A stretch of DNA of 34,317 bases from Methanothrix harundinacea (GCA_002502785.1 DAQG01000068.1:1-34317), one strand, 5' to 3'. Positions 22,780 through 31,075 are shown, numbered from the stretch's first letter. Made by a program: numbers and translations. Notes: generated by a model from the letters alone, not told the origin.

Positions 22780-24582
22780 ATGATCCCAAGGCAGATCCTG
22801 CTGGCAGCTTTAATCCTGTGCCTTGCCACCAGCTTCGGGCAGGCCAACCTGACGGCGTCCCACCAGGTCTGCCCTGACCAGATCTGGCCGACAAATTCGG
22901 GAAATGGGCCCACCGCAGCTAGGGTGACCCTGACGGTGACCGGAGAGAGCCTGCCCAAGACTATGCCTCTGGATGTAGTCCTGGCGATAGACAGCTCCGC
23001 CAGCATGACGGAGAATGACCCCACAAACAAAAGGCTCGATGCCGCCAGGAGCTTCGTCATGAGGATGGACCCTGCCAAGGACAGGGTGGGCCTTGTGAGC
23101 TGGAATGAAGGGATCGACTTTTCGGTGACCCCGACGGATAACTTTGCCCAGGTTCTAGAGGCGATCGGGTGGGTGGACAGCAACAACGGGACGAACCTGG
23201 ATCGGGGGCTGGAAGAGGCGGTCGACCTGCTTTGCTCGAATTCGACCGCCGGATCTGACGGGCGAGCAAGGTTTGTCGTCTTCCTCTCCGACGGCGACGG
23301 GGATTACACCCAGAGCGGACGGACCGGGTCTCAGGTGGACAGGGCCAAAAACGAGGGCGTCGTGATCTATACGATAGGGCTGATGCTCGCCAATTCTCCC
23401 GCAAAAAATAGTCTGGAAAACATGGCCGAGACGACGGGGGGCAGGTACTTTGAAGCCTGTGATGGCTCTGCCCTCGAATCGATCTACCAGGCCATCGGGG
23501 AGGAGGTGATAAACCTTCTCGGAAGAGACGTCGTGATCAAGTACGTCCTTCCCCGAGAGGTCGCATCCGGCGGCTATTCGGTTTCGCCCTCCTCTGAAAC
23601 CCTCGATAAGGACGATAAGATCCTGACCTGGAAGGCAGGGGACATATCGGCTGGCGAGACCTGGTCGACCTCTTTTGAAGTCAGCTCCAAAACCGCTGGC
23701 ATCTTCGAGCTCGGGGGGGCCGGATCTGAGGTCGCCTACAAGCAGAGGAGCGGGTTTGTCGAGAGCCTGAAGATCGAGGGGATGCCGCTCGACGTCGCAG
23801 AGCTGCGGTCCGGGGCCTCGACGAACTTGGATCTGGCCTTGAACTTCAGCGCCCTGGGCGAGATAATAAAACCGGTCCACGAGGTGGTGGATGAGGGCGA
23901 CTCCGCCATCCTTTGGAGGTTCGCAGAATGCAACTCGGGATGCGCGAGAGACTGGGCGTTCCTCTCCGAAGACGGCCAGATCGTCGTCGCCAGCGTTCGT
24001 CCCTTCAGTCTCGGAACAAGAGACGCTCTCGTCGAGGACCTCAAAAAGGTGATGGACATAATAAATGCCACAGGAGCTAACGTCTCCGAGAGCGACAGGT
24101 CTACGGCCCTCAACGTCGCCCAGTATTACGCCAATGATGCCGGGATATACCACCAGATCAAGTACTCCTTCGGCGGCGACTTCGACCTGACCCTCGTGGT
24201 TCCGAACTGCACTGTGAAAGAGGCGCGACTCGTGGTCACAGGCAACGAGATGGACTATTTTGCCGGCATTGCCGATCAAGAGTATTACATAGACGGCGAT
24301 TACGTGACCGGCTGCGAGTATCACGACTTTCCCTGGAACGGCTGGTGCACCGCCGAGGATGCCGATATAACCGGGAAGATCCTGCCTGGGGACCGCAGAA
24401 TCTCTGCCAGGAAAATATCAGATCCGCACACCATGATCATTGAGGTAATAACTGCCGAAAGGCCTCCAAAGGAGTTTTTCTTGTACAGCGACGACTACAA
24501 GTCGGTCTGGGTCCCGGCGACCTCCAACGCCCTCCGCTCCCCCTCTGAGATGCTGCCGATATCTTCAGGGACCCTGGGGTGA
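22780..24582 (+). CDS. secreted von Willebrand factor A domain protein
   Basis: The 600-residue protein has a signal peptide (~22 residues) and then a vWA domain from about residue 63. The MIDAS ligands are visible: D71-x-S73-x-S75, a Thr in 'NNGTNLDRG' near 138 and Asp in 'VVFLSDGDGD' near 168. Such domains bind protein partners through a divalent metal. The middle (~260-350) looks like a beta-rich adhesin-type domain; the C-terminal ~250 residues are unrecognised and hold several Cys. There is no C-terminal anchor. It probably acts at the cell surface. Confidence 0.85.
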   Translation: MIPRQILLAALILCLATSFGQANLTASHQVCPDQIWPTNSGNGPTAARVTLTVTGESLPKTMPLDVVLAIDSSASMTENDPTNKRLDAARSFVMRMDPAKDRVGLVSWNEGIDFSVTPTDNFAQVLEAIGWVDSNNGTNLDRGLEEAVDLLCSNSTAGSDGRARFVVFLSDGDGDYTQSGRTGSQVDRAKNEGVVIYTIGLMLANSPAKNSLENMAETTGGRYFEACDGSALESIYQAIGEEVINLLGRDVVIKYVLPREVASGGYSVSPSSETLDKDDKILTWKAGDISAGETWSTSFEVSSKTAGIFELGGAGSEVAYKQRSGFVESLKIEGMPLDVAELRSGASTNLDLALNFSALGEIIKPVHEVVDEGDSAILWRFAECNSGCARDWAFLSEDGQIVVASVRPFSLGTRDALVEDLKKVMDIINATGANVSESDRSTALNVAQYYANDAGIYHQIKYSFGGDFDLTLVVPNCTVKEARLVVTGNEMDYFAGIADQEYYIDGDYVTGCEYHDFPWNGWCTAEDADITGKILPGDRRISARKISDPHTMIIEVITAERPPKEFFLYSDDYKSVWVPATSNALRSPSEMLPISSGTLG

Positions 24583-24681
24583 GAAGGCGGTTGCTCATCG
24601 ATCTAATGTTTTGGTCAGGGCAGGTACGTTTCGATTCGCTCGCCAGAAGGGCCGAGTCTTCATGTTATAATCACATCACAT

Positions 24682-24710
24682 AATGTTAGATATACAAAAC
24701 ATTGATATAC
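24682..24710 (+). promoter_or_regulatory. operator-like repeats upstream of the DUF2178-regulator operon
   Basis: AATGTT (24682-24687) and AACATT (24698-24703) form a perfect inverted repeat with 10 nt between, and GATATAC occurs twice (24689-24695, 24704-24710) with a 15-nt period. They sit 36-64 nt before the ATG at 24746 in an AT-rich promoter region. The XRE regulator at the end of this operon is the natural candidate to bind here. Confidence 0.45.
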
Positions 24711-24745
24711 TTGATATTAGAAATACATAACATACAGTGGTCGGT

Positions 24746-25159
24746 ATGAAACAGAAATACAAAGTGCAAATGGCGGCAGGAGTGCTCGTCCTGATCGCGA
24801 GCATCGGGCTGGCGTATCTGGAAGTCTCGCCCGAAGAACCCCTGATGCCCGTGAGCTACCTGGTGCCCGTGGGTTTGGCTCTGATAATCATTCCAGCGTT
24901 GAGGCACTGGAGGTATGGCGATGAGCCCCATAAGGACGAACGGACGAATAACATCTCAGCCAGCGGATTTGTCCATTCATGGCACATCACCGTCGGCGTC
25001 ATGGTCGCCCTCTTCGTACTGGACGATCTGGGCCTTCTGACGATGACGTTGCAAAACGCCCTGGCGATGATAATTCTGGTGGCCACCCTCAGCACCATCT
25101 TCTTTCGCTGGTACTTCTTCCGCAAAGAGGCGATGGCCTGTAAGAAAGAGGCTGCCTAA
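24746..25159 (+). CDS. DUF2178 family membrane protein
   Basis: The 137-residue protein has four hydrophobic segments (about residues 6-24, 33-50, 72-92 and 99-117). Between the second and third is the polar 'GDEPHKDERTNNIS' segment, whose 'DERT' motif is typical of DUF2178 proteins. Such proteins are commonly encoded beside small XRE regulators; their function is unknown. ATG 24746 is preferred over GTG 24737. It is the first gene of a three-gene operon and the neighbour of a paralogue. Confidence 0.75.
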   Translation: MKQKYKVQMAAGVLVLIASIGLAYLEVSPEEPLMPVSYLVPVGLALIIIPALRHWRYGDEPHKDERTNNISASGFVHSWHITVGVMVALFVLDDLGLLTMTLQNALAMIILVATLSTIFFRWYFFRKEAMACKKEAA

Positions 25160-25189
25160 CGTCGATCAGGAAGAAGCGGTTTGGTGGAT

Positions 25190-25579
25190 ATGAACTTGAA
25201 GTACAAGGCGTTTCTGGCGCTGGGATCACTTTTGGTCCTGGTGGGTCTTCTGATGCTTTTGGCGGGATTGGGTGGGGGCGGGGATAGTGCCTCGGTCCTG
25301 ATGACGATCGGCGTTGTGATCATCGCGGTGATGGCGCTTCGCCTCTGGCGTAGTGGTGAGGATATCGAGGCGGACGAGAGGACGAAAAAGATAGGAGCTT
25401 ACGGCCTCTCTTATTCATGGCTCCTCACCCTCATCCTGCTCTTCCTCCTCTTTTGGATCGACCAGTTGGCCCTTATGGCCCTCACGGCAGGAGACGTACT
25501 CCTGGCGGCGATCCTAGTGATGACCATCAGCGCCAGGGCCTTCCAGTGGCACCTATCGAGGAAGGGGGATGTAGATTGA
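25190..25579 (+). CDS. DUF2178 family membrane protein (paralogue)
   Basis: This 129-residue protein again has four hydrophobic segments and the central 'GEDIEADERTKKIGAYG' segment with the 'DERTKKI' motif of DUF2178. It starts ~30 nt after the previous gene; ATG 25190 has a GGTGG ribosome site just upstream. It is probably a duplicated partner of the preceding protein and may form a hetero-oligomer with it. The function is unknown. Confidence 0.78.
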   Translation: MNLKYKAFLALGSLLVLVGLLMLLAGLGGGGDSASVLMTIGVVIIAVMALRLWRSGEDIEADERTKKIGAYGLSYSWLLTLILLFLLFWIDQLALMALTAGDVLLAAILVMTISARAFQWHLSRKGDVD

Positions 25580-25595
25580 ACCGGTGGGAAGATCG

Positions 25596-25802
25596 ATGAA
25601 AACCAGGATCAAAGATCTGAGGGCGAGGCTGAACCTCACCCAGGCGGACCTCGCCTCTATGGTGGGGGTGAGACGAGAGACGATCCTCTTTCTGGAGAAG
25701 GGAAAGTACAACCCGTCCCTCAAGCTCGCCCACAAGGTGGCGGCAGCCCTCGGATCGACGATCGAGGAGGTCTTCATCTTCGAGGAGGAGGACCTCCTCT
25801 GA
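25596..25802 (+). CDS. XRE-family helix-turn-helix regulator
   Basis: The 68-residue protein is almost entirely one Cro/C1-type HTH domain: 'LNLTQADLASMVGVRRETILFLEKGKY' spans the recognition helices, followed by 'NPSLKLAHKVAAALG'. The ATG at 25596 has GGTGG 8 nt upstream; GTG 25584 is less likely. It lies 16 nt after the second DUF2178 gene. This regulator type usually represses its own operon. The acidic C-terminal tail ('EEEDLL') is short. Confidence 0.9.
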   Translation: MKTRIKDLRARLNLTQADLASMVGVRRETILFLEKGKYNPSLKLAHKVAAALGSTIEEVFIFEEEDLL

Positions 25803-25850
25803 GACGGCGCCTGCAAACATCCAACCGATCTCGATCCAGCCCCTGCCCCT

Positions 25851-26834
25851 TCAGCTCACCTTGTTCACCACTTCGAAGCCGAAGGACTCCTTGAGGACCG
25901 CGGGGTTGAGCCTGCCCGCCACGAGGGTACGCCTCGACTTGAGGTCGTTCATGACGACCTTGGCGGGGGCGAAGACGTTGTGGTCCACCTTGAAGAAGTC
26001 GAAGTTGCACTCCTTGAAGGTCTTGTAGAATGGCGCTCCGTAGTCTCTGGAGGTCTCCGAGGGGGTCGCCTTGAGATAGCCGAGAAGCTCGTCGAAGGGT
26101 TCGTAATCGACGGTGTAGTAGGTCTCGCCGCCGTAGATTATAGCGTCGTTGGAGGCGCCCATGCACTTTGTGGCCTTGCCGACGACCGGAGCTATCGGGG
26201 CCCGGCCCCAGCCGGTCTTGATCGTCCTTATGTCAAAGCCCATGGTGTAGAGCTTGTGCAGGCCGGTCTCGACGACCCTGGCCGAGACCTGGACGAGCCC
26301 TGCCACCGAGTCGGTGGGGGCGACCGCGAGCCTCAGGTCGGCGGGGTCGATGCCGCAGGCCTCGGCGATCTTGTCTGCGGCCTCCTTGTCGGGGAGGGTG
26401 TCCGACTCGATGAAGAGGACGCCAACATCTGCGTACTCCTCGAACTCCAGGGCCTCGTAGAGGTCTTTTGTCTTCCGCGCGAGCGCCCGAGCTGGCCCCG
26501 ATCCCATGCCGAAGTACTTGCCAGACTTGATCTGCCACATGGCGCACTGGGAGGCCATGCAGGAGATGGCGGGATGGTCTGTTGCCACCTGGACCCCGGG
26601 GATCGGGATTCCGTCGATCTCGATAGGAGTCGGCTGGATGTCGGCGAGGTCGGCCATGCAGAGCCTGCTGAGGTAGATCCCGGCTCCCAGCCCCCCCTGG
26701 ACCTCCACCCCGGCGTCTGCCACCACCGTACCGTTCTCCAGCTCGACCACTCCCACCTGGAGCTCGTCGGCGTAGTCCAGCATCTCCTCGAATACCTCTA
26801 ACCCAAGCTCGTTCAACGACTGCAGAGTTCTCAC
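25851..26834 (-). CDS. mch: methenyltetrahydromethanopterin cyclohydrolase
   Basis: Mch interconverts N5,N10-methenyl-tetrahydromethanopterin (or its sarcinapterin form) and N5-formyl-tetrahydromethanopterin in the cytoplasmic C1 pathway of methanogens. The 327-residue protein has the family landmarks 'ATDHPAISCMASQ', 'YFGMGSGPARAL', 'APTDSVAGLVQVSARVVETG' and 'TFKECNFDFFKVD'. The start is GTG 26834 here; a TTG six codons downstream would also fit the family N-terminus. A TATA-like AAATTTATAT (26861-26870, minus strand) lies about 30 nt before the GTG, so the gene has its own promoter despite the same-strand upstream gene. It is convergent with the XRE regulator. Confidence 0.96.
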   Translation of the reverse strand: MRTLQSLNELGLEVFEEMLDYADELQVGVVELENGTVVADAGVEVQGGLGAGIYLSRLCMADLADIQPTPIEIDGIPIPGVQVATDHPAISCMASQCAMWQIKSGKYFGMGSGPARALARKTKDLYEALEFEEYADVGVLFIESDTLPDKEAADKIAEACGIDPADLRLAVAPTDSVAGLVQVSARVVETGLHKLYTMGFDIRTIKTGWGRAPIAPVVGKATKCMGASNDAIIYGGETYYTVDYEPFDELLGYLKATPSETSRDYGAPFYKTFKECNFDFFKVDHNVFAPAKVVMNDLKSRRTLVAGRLNPAVLKESFGFEVVNKVS

Positions 26835-26860
26835 CTTGAGCTACCAAGATGCAGGAGGCG

Positions 26861-26870
26861 ATATAAATTT
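26861..26870 (-). promoter_or_regulatory. TATA box of mch
   Basis: On the minus strand AAATTTATAT lies 27-36 nt before the GTG start. Transcription would begin only a few nucleotides before it, giving a very short leader. A 12-bp direct repeat (GCAGGAGGCGAT at 26851-26862 and 26932-26943) flanks this region. Confidence 0.5.
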
Positions 26871-27063
26871 GCCGATGACAAAAAATTGAGAGGGGCTGGT
26901 CCCTCCGATCGCGTCGGGTTTTTGGAGACGAGCAGGAGGCGATCTTTGATGAGCTGAAGGAGGTGGTTAGTGTTTGATCCGACTCGCATGCTCTATCGGA
27001 GACCATGCAGGACGGCCGGCTACAGTTGGTGATTGTGAAAAATACGAGTGGCTTCGGCCCACC

Positions 27064-27795
27064 TTAAGCTCTTGTGATCAGGTCGGACCTGAGGTTTGCC
27101 CTCCGGAGGGGAGGAAGATCCCCCCAGAGCGCCATCTCCTCACCCCTGATCACCAGCGCCCCCTCGATCTCTGGCCTGTCGACGACGCTGAACGATACGG
27201 CCAGGGGAGAATCATCGCCGACGGCGTTTCCGAGGGCCGTCGCCGCGGCGTCTGCGAGAGGTACGTCCTCTGAGAATACGATGGCTGCATCTGCGGATCC
27301 GAAGCTGATGGAAGGGCCCACAGTCCCGCTGCTGGTGCAGATCCCGAAGGGCTTTGCCAGCGGCGGTATCTCGAAGGCGAGGTTTTTGAGGGGCGAAGAT
27401 CCGGCATAGATTCCCATCAGAACCATTCGGTCGGTGACGAGGGCGACATCCCCGCCGTTATCGACGATGGCGTGGGTAGCCCCGGCCCCGATCATAGCCT
27501 CCAGGGCGAACCGGGCGATGGTCCCCGCCACCGCGCTCATGGGCCCGATCCCGACCGCAGAGCCCGCCCTGACCATCTCCTCGACGATCGGAGGAGCTTC
27601 GTCTATTGGAAGGTCGTAAGGTTCCAGGGTCAGCATGAAAAAGGGGTCCTCCCTTATGTACTCCTCCAGAAGGGCTCTCTGGACTTTTATCTCCTCTTTG
27701 GCCGCCTCCAGATGATCCCGTTTTTGAGCCGTTATGGTGACGATAGTCTGCTTGAGCCTGAACCTCTCTCTGAAAAGATCCGTCACCAAGCTCAC
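27064..27795 (-). CDS. UPF0280 family protein (ApbE-like fold)
   Basis: The 243-residue protein matches the archaeal UPF0280/COG2122 family, distantly related to ApbE/FAD-binding proteins. Landmarks are 'GPMSAVAGTIARFALEAMI', 'AIVDNGGDVAL' and 'GICTSSGTVGPSISFGSADAA'. The role is not established. The GTG start at 27795 overlaps the hflX TGA (GTGA), indicating coupled translation. It is the last gene before mch in this minus-strand group. Confidence 0.88.
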   Translation of the reverse strand: MSLVTDLFRERFRLKQTIVTITAQKRDHLEAAKEEIKVQRALLEEYIREDPFFMLTLEPYDLPIDEAPPIVEEMVRAGSAVGIGPMSAVAGTIARFALEAMIGAGATHAIVDNGGDVALVTDRMVLMGIYAGSSPLKNLAFEIPPLAKPFGICTSSGTVGPSISFGSADAAIVFSEDVPLADAAATALGNAVGDDSPLAVSFSVVDRPEIEGALVIRGEEMALWGDLPPLRRANLRSDLITRA

Positions 27796-29063
27796 CCCTC
27801 CGCCAGAGGTTGGGGGGGCAAAAGCTCCGGCCTCTCTGTGCCCTTCAGGGCCCGGGCAACTATCTCGCGCCTTCCTCTAAGGAGGACCTCGGTCTCCTCT
27901 CCGTACTTCACCTCGATCGGCTCTGCGACCTCGTAGAGCCTGGAGAGCTGTCCCATCCCCGCCTCCGACGAAGGGAGAAGGACTTTGAACTCCTCCAGGG
28001 GCGGAAGCTTCTCGGTGATCAGATCGACGAGGCCGTCAAGGCCGTGTCCTTCTCGGGCTGATATGAAGGCCGGGTTTGGCGCCAGGTCCCTTATCAGCTC
28101 GCACCTTTCCAGCGCCACCTCGGGATCGATCCGGTCCACCTTGTTGAGGACTGAAACGATGGGTGCGTAGCAGCCGCAGTCCCAGAGGGTCTGGTGGCAG
28201 GAGGCGAGCTTATCTCTGAGGATCTCGGGCGGATCGGAGAGATCCACCACCAGAAGGACCAGGTCCGCCTCGACGATCTCGGCCAGGGTCGACCGAAAGG
28301 CCTTGATCAGAAATAGGGGCAGATCGTCGATGAAACCGACGGTGTCGGTCAGGAGAAATCTCCTCTCTTTCGCGGCCACCGCGCGCGTCGTGGGCGAGAG
28401 GGTGGTGAAGGGCTGGTCTTTCGCCGTGACCGTTTCCTCAGTGAGGCGGTTGAAGAGGGTGCTCTTTCCGGCGTTGGTGTAGCCTGCAAGAGCCACCAGG
28501 TCGAACCCAAGCTCCCGTCTCCTTTCACGCCTCCGCTCTCCCGTCTCCTCCACAGCCTTCAGCTCGGCCCTGATCTTGACCATCCTACCCTTGATGTCCC
28601 GATACATCGAGACGTCGTAGCTCCCAGATCCCATGTAGCCAGGCCGCTCGCTCAGCTTTTTGAGGGACTCGATCGTTCTGACGAAGGGCGCCTCGTAGGA
28701 GAGGCGGGCCAGCTCCACCTGGAGCTTCGCCTCCCTGGTGGAGGCCCGAGAGGCGAAGATCTCCAGGATCAGGTTGAACCGATCTATCACCTGGACCTCA
28801 AACTCCTTGCTGATGTTGAACATCTGGCCGGGGCTGAGGGGATTCTGAAATATCAGCTTCTCAGGCTCGTATGAGACGGCTTCTGCGATCTTGCCTTTTC
28901 CGAGCTGAAACCTCCTGTCCCTGCCCCTTCTCTGAGAAATCTCGGCGATGACTTTGTAGCCCGCCGACTCGGCGAGGCCCCGAAGCTCCGCCATCTTTTC
29001 AGGATGGGATTCCTCTCTCGGGTCCTCCCGAAAAAGAAGCACCGCCGTCTTTTCGCTCTTCAT
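27792..29063 (-). CDS. hflX: GTPase HflX
   Basis: HflX is a ribosome-associated GTPase; in bacteria it splits stalled ribosomes. The 423-residue protein has the HflX N-terminal domain with 'RDRRFQLGKGKIAE' (~48-61) and a coiled segment to ~180. The G domain has G1 'GYTNAGKST' (194-202), G2 'TTLSPTT' (~220-226), G3 'DTVGF' (240-244) and G4 'NKVD' (307-310). All GTP-binding motifs are intact. It overlaps the genes on both sides by 4 nt. Confidence 0.96.
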   Translation of the reverse strand: MKSEKTAVLLFREDPREESHPEKMAELRGLAESAGYKVIAEISQRRGRDRRFQLGKGKIAEAVSYEPEKLIFQNPLSPGQMFNISKEFEVQVIDRFNLILEIFASRASTREAKLQVELARLSYEAPFVRTIESLKKLSERPGYMGSGSYDVSMYRDIKGRMVKIRAELKAVEETGERRRERRRELGFDLVALAGYTNAGKSTLFNRLTEETVTAKDQPFTTLSPTTRAVAAKERRFLLTDTVGFIDDLPLFLIKAFRSTLAEIVEADLVLLVVDLSDPPEILRDKLASCHQTLWDCGCYAPIVSVLNKVDRIDPEVALERCELIRDLAPNPAFISAREGHGLDGLVDLITEKLPPLEEFKVLLPSSEAGMGQLSRLYEVAEPIEVKYGEETEVLLRGRREIVARALKGTERPELLPPQPLAEG

Positions 29064-29479
29064 CTTCCCCCGGCCGCCATTTTCCAGACACCTTCGCCAA
29101 GCCCCTCATCCATCAGCCTCAAAACCAACTTTCGGCCCGCAAAGGAGGCGTGGTGGGCAAGCTCGATCGCCCTTCTCTCTCCCAGGGACTCCGGATACTT
29201 GAACTCCCGCCCCAGGATGCTCTCAACCCTCCACCGCTCCAGATTGTAGAGGTCGCCCTTCTCGGCCAAAACGACGCCAGATAGGCCCCGGATCGAGTCC
29301 TCGATCAGCTCGATCACCACCTCCATATCCACCGATTCCGCCACCAGGGGGACGAGCCTCATCCTCCTCGTCCTCTCGATACCCTCCGGGGATATCTTTG
29401 CCACCACCGAGGCGGAGACCATGATGTACTTTCCGCCCACAGCGTGCCTGCCAGAGATATCGACCGCCACCACGTCCAA
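29060..29479 (-). CDS. DUF2209 family protein
   Basis: The 139-residue protein begins 'VVAVDISGRHAVGGKYIMV', the pattern of the archaeal DUF2209 family known mainly from methanogens. The strand pattern and acidic residues (Asp near 7, Glu near 54) suggest an RNase H-like fold, but this is only an impression. The function is unknown. Its end overlaps hflX by 4 nt and it starts 15 nt after the PHP gene, so it belongs to that operon. Confidence 0.78.
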   Translation of the reverse strand: MDVVAVDISGRHAVGGKYIMVSASVVAKISPEGIERTRRMRLVPLVAESVDMEVVIELIEDSIRGLSGVVLAEKGDLYNLERWRVESILGREFKYPESLGERRAIELAHHASFAGRKLVLRLMDEGLGEGVWKMAAGGR

Positions 29480-29494
29480 AGTACCATCTCTTCG

Positions 29495-30130
29495 TCAGAG
29501 GTCGATTATGGCGTGGTTGGCGACGATTTCCTTTGCCCGCTCAAGGGAGAGGCCCGCTCCCCTGGCGATCTCGATCGCCCTCTCGCGGTCGATCAGGTCG
29601 TCGGGGGCATGAGCGTCGGTGTCGACTACCATCTTCGCTCCAGCCTCCAGGGCGAGCCTTGCCACGTGGCCGTTGGTGATGTTGTGCCCGCGTCGAGCGG
29701 TTAATTCTAGGCAGACGTTGTTATCTCTCGCCAAATCCGCCTCCTCGGGGGATATGAAGCCTGGGTGTGCCAGGATGTCGGCACCGATCTCCAAGGCCTT
29801 CCGGTTTGTTCCAGGAGCCACAGGCTCGACGGGCGTCTCTCCGTGAACCACTATCAGATCGGCACCTAGCCTTCGGGCCAGCGTTGCGAGCTTCTCCATC
29901 TTTGCTGGGGGAACGTGGGTCAGCTCGACGCCGGAAAGGATCCTAATCTCCAGGACGTCCTCCAGCTCCTTGACTTTCGAGACCTGGTTGATGACGAGTT
30001 CGACGTTGGTGAAGTCGACGTGATCGGTGATCCCAAGGGCCCTGCACCCCTTCATCTCAGCCCTCCGAACCAGCTCGCTGGGGATCAGTTCGCCGTCGCT
30101 GAAGACGGTGTGAGTGTGAAGGTCGATCAT
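29495..30130 (-). CDS. PHP-domain histidinol phosphatase family protein
   Basis: The 211-residue protein has the PHP metal-site motifs 'DLHTHTVFSDGEL' (residues 3-15), 'GITDHVDF' (~33-40), 'GVELTH', 'DLIVVHGE', 'ILAHPG' and 'VVDTDAH'. All the expected His/Asp ligands are present, so it should be a metal-dependent phosphoesterase. The substrate is not evident. I chose ATG 30130, with AGGCGA upstream, over 30175, which would add an unsupported N-terminal extension. It is the first gene of the operon and divergent from the DUF211 gene. Confidence 0.88.
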   Translation of the reverse strand: MIDLHTHTVFSDGELIPSELVRRAEMKGCRALGITDHVDFTNVELVINQVSKVKELEDVLEIRILSGVELTHVPPAKMEKLATLARRLGADLIVVHGETPVEPVAPGTNRKALEIGADILAHPGFISPEEADLARDNNVCLELTARRGHNITNGHVARLALEAGAKMVVDTDAHAPDDLIDRERAIEIARGAGLSLERAKEIVANHAIIDL

Positions 30131-30207
30131 AGGTTCGCCTGAATCACAAACATTATTAAGTATTGCCTTCAACAAAATCCGCCCAACACCATAACTGGGA
30201 GTTTTCG

Positions 30208-30501
30208 ATGACCACTGCGATCAGACGTTTAGTATTGGATGTATTGAAGCCGCACGTCCCCACAATTTTGGAGCTTGCCGATGCACTGAGCAAGCTCGGC
30301 GGAATAACCGGCGTAAATTTGAGTCTATCCGAGGTAGACCAGCAGACCGAGACGATCAAGATCACCATCAAGGGAGACAAGATCGATTATCTGGCCGTGG
30401 AGTCGGTGATAGAGGACTTCGGCGGAGTGATCCACAGCATTGACGAGGTCGTGGCTGGAAAAGAGATCGTAGAAGAGGTGGAGACCGCCCAGGACCGCTG
30501 A
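30208..30501 (+). CDS. DUF211 family protein
   Basis: The 97-residue protein matches the archaeal DUF211 family (PF02680), with 'RRLVLDVLKPH.P.I.E.A..L....GV.GVN' at the start and 'TIKITIKG..IDY..V...IEDFGGVIHSIDEVVAG' later. The fold is ferredoxin-like and the function unknown. I use ATG 30208; the frame extends 15 codons upstream without support. The gene is divergent from the PHP gene and convergent with srp19. Confidence 0.88.
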   Translation: MTTAIRRLVLDVLKPHVPTILELADALSKLGGITGVNLSLSEVDQQTETIKITIKGDKIDYLAVESVIEDFGGVIHSIDEVVAGKEIVEEVETAQDR

Positions 30502-30596
30502 CGGTCGGATCTGCGGCGCTTTTATGGGAGAAGGACGGGACCGACAGAACGGGTAACAGTTCCCTCGATAGCCGGCTTTCGGCTCCTCACATCAGA

Positions 30597-30884
30597 TCAG
30601 CCGCGTCTTCTTTTAATCCTGCTCGCAATCTCTTTTACCAGAGCGGTCTTGGGTCCTTTCTTTGGGACCAAGACCCTGCCAGGCTTTTCCCACCACTCTT
30701 TTGGATAGTGCTTGTCTCTTTCAGCCTCCGGCCCAAGGCCCATCTCCATCGCTGCCACCATTATCTCGTCGACGGTGGGTTTGTCGATGGCTTCGCGCTT
30801 TGGGATCGCTCTACCCTCGCTTCTCGACTTTCCGGCGTCGATGTAGGCGGGCCAGATCACCAGTCTTCCGTCTTTCTTGGACAT
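30597..30884 (-). CDS. srp19: signal recognition particle 19 kDa protein
   Basis: The 95-residue protein is archaeal SRP19, which binds 7S RNA and primes it for SRP54. Landmarks are 'LVIWPAYIDAGKSRSEGRAIPK' near the N-terminus (broken here only as a landmark), 'PTVDEIMVAAMEMGL', 'KHYPKEWWEKPGRVLV' and a basic Arg/Lys-rich tail. Length and motifs fit the family. Confidence 0.95.
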   Translation of the reverse strand: MSKKDGRLVIWPAYIDAGKSRSEGRAIPKREAIDKPTVDEIMVAAMEMGLGPEAERDKHYPKEWWEKPGRVLVPKKGPKTALVKEIASRIKRRRG

Positions 30885-31002
30885 GGATTCGGTTCAACGT
30901 TCGCGGGATGGATAAGATTTTTGGCCCTTTTTGGGCCTTTATGGACGGGTCACCGAGAAGCGCGAAGGTTTCATCCCTTCCGAGCTTCGTGGGCTTCCCG
31001 GG

Positions 31003-31024
31003 CAAATCGTCCTGGGACGATTTG
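31003..31024 (+). promoter_or_regulatory. 9-bp perfect inverted repeat in the nifB leader
   Basis: CAAATCGTC (31003-31011) and GACGATTTG (31016-31024) pair perfectly around a CTGG loop, 51 nt before the preferred nifB ATG. A weaker GGCCC-T5-GGGCC repeat (30923-30937) lies upstream near a TTTATGG TATA-like element. It may be an RNA hairpin or an operator controlling nifB. Confidence 0.5.
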
Positions 31025-31075
31025 GGATAGCCTTTTAGAGAAGAAATGCCGAAGAGATCTCTGGAGTTCGTGATC

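Noticed and set aside
23155..24324. 389-codon minus-strand open frame
   Set aside because: It is antisense to the von Willebrand protein, which has a clear signal peptide and MIDAS motif. Long antisense frames are expected in GC-rich DNA.
25980..26801. 273-codon plus-strand open frame
   Set aside because: It is entirely antisense to mch and has no recognisable domain.
30885..31075. NrpR-type nitrogen operator upstream of nifB
   Set aside because: Neither GGAA-N6-TTCC nor GGTA-N6-TACC was found in the leader. The inverted repeat present has a different sequence and spacing.
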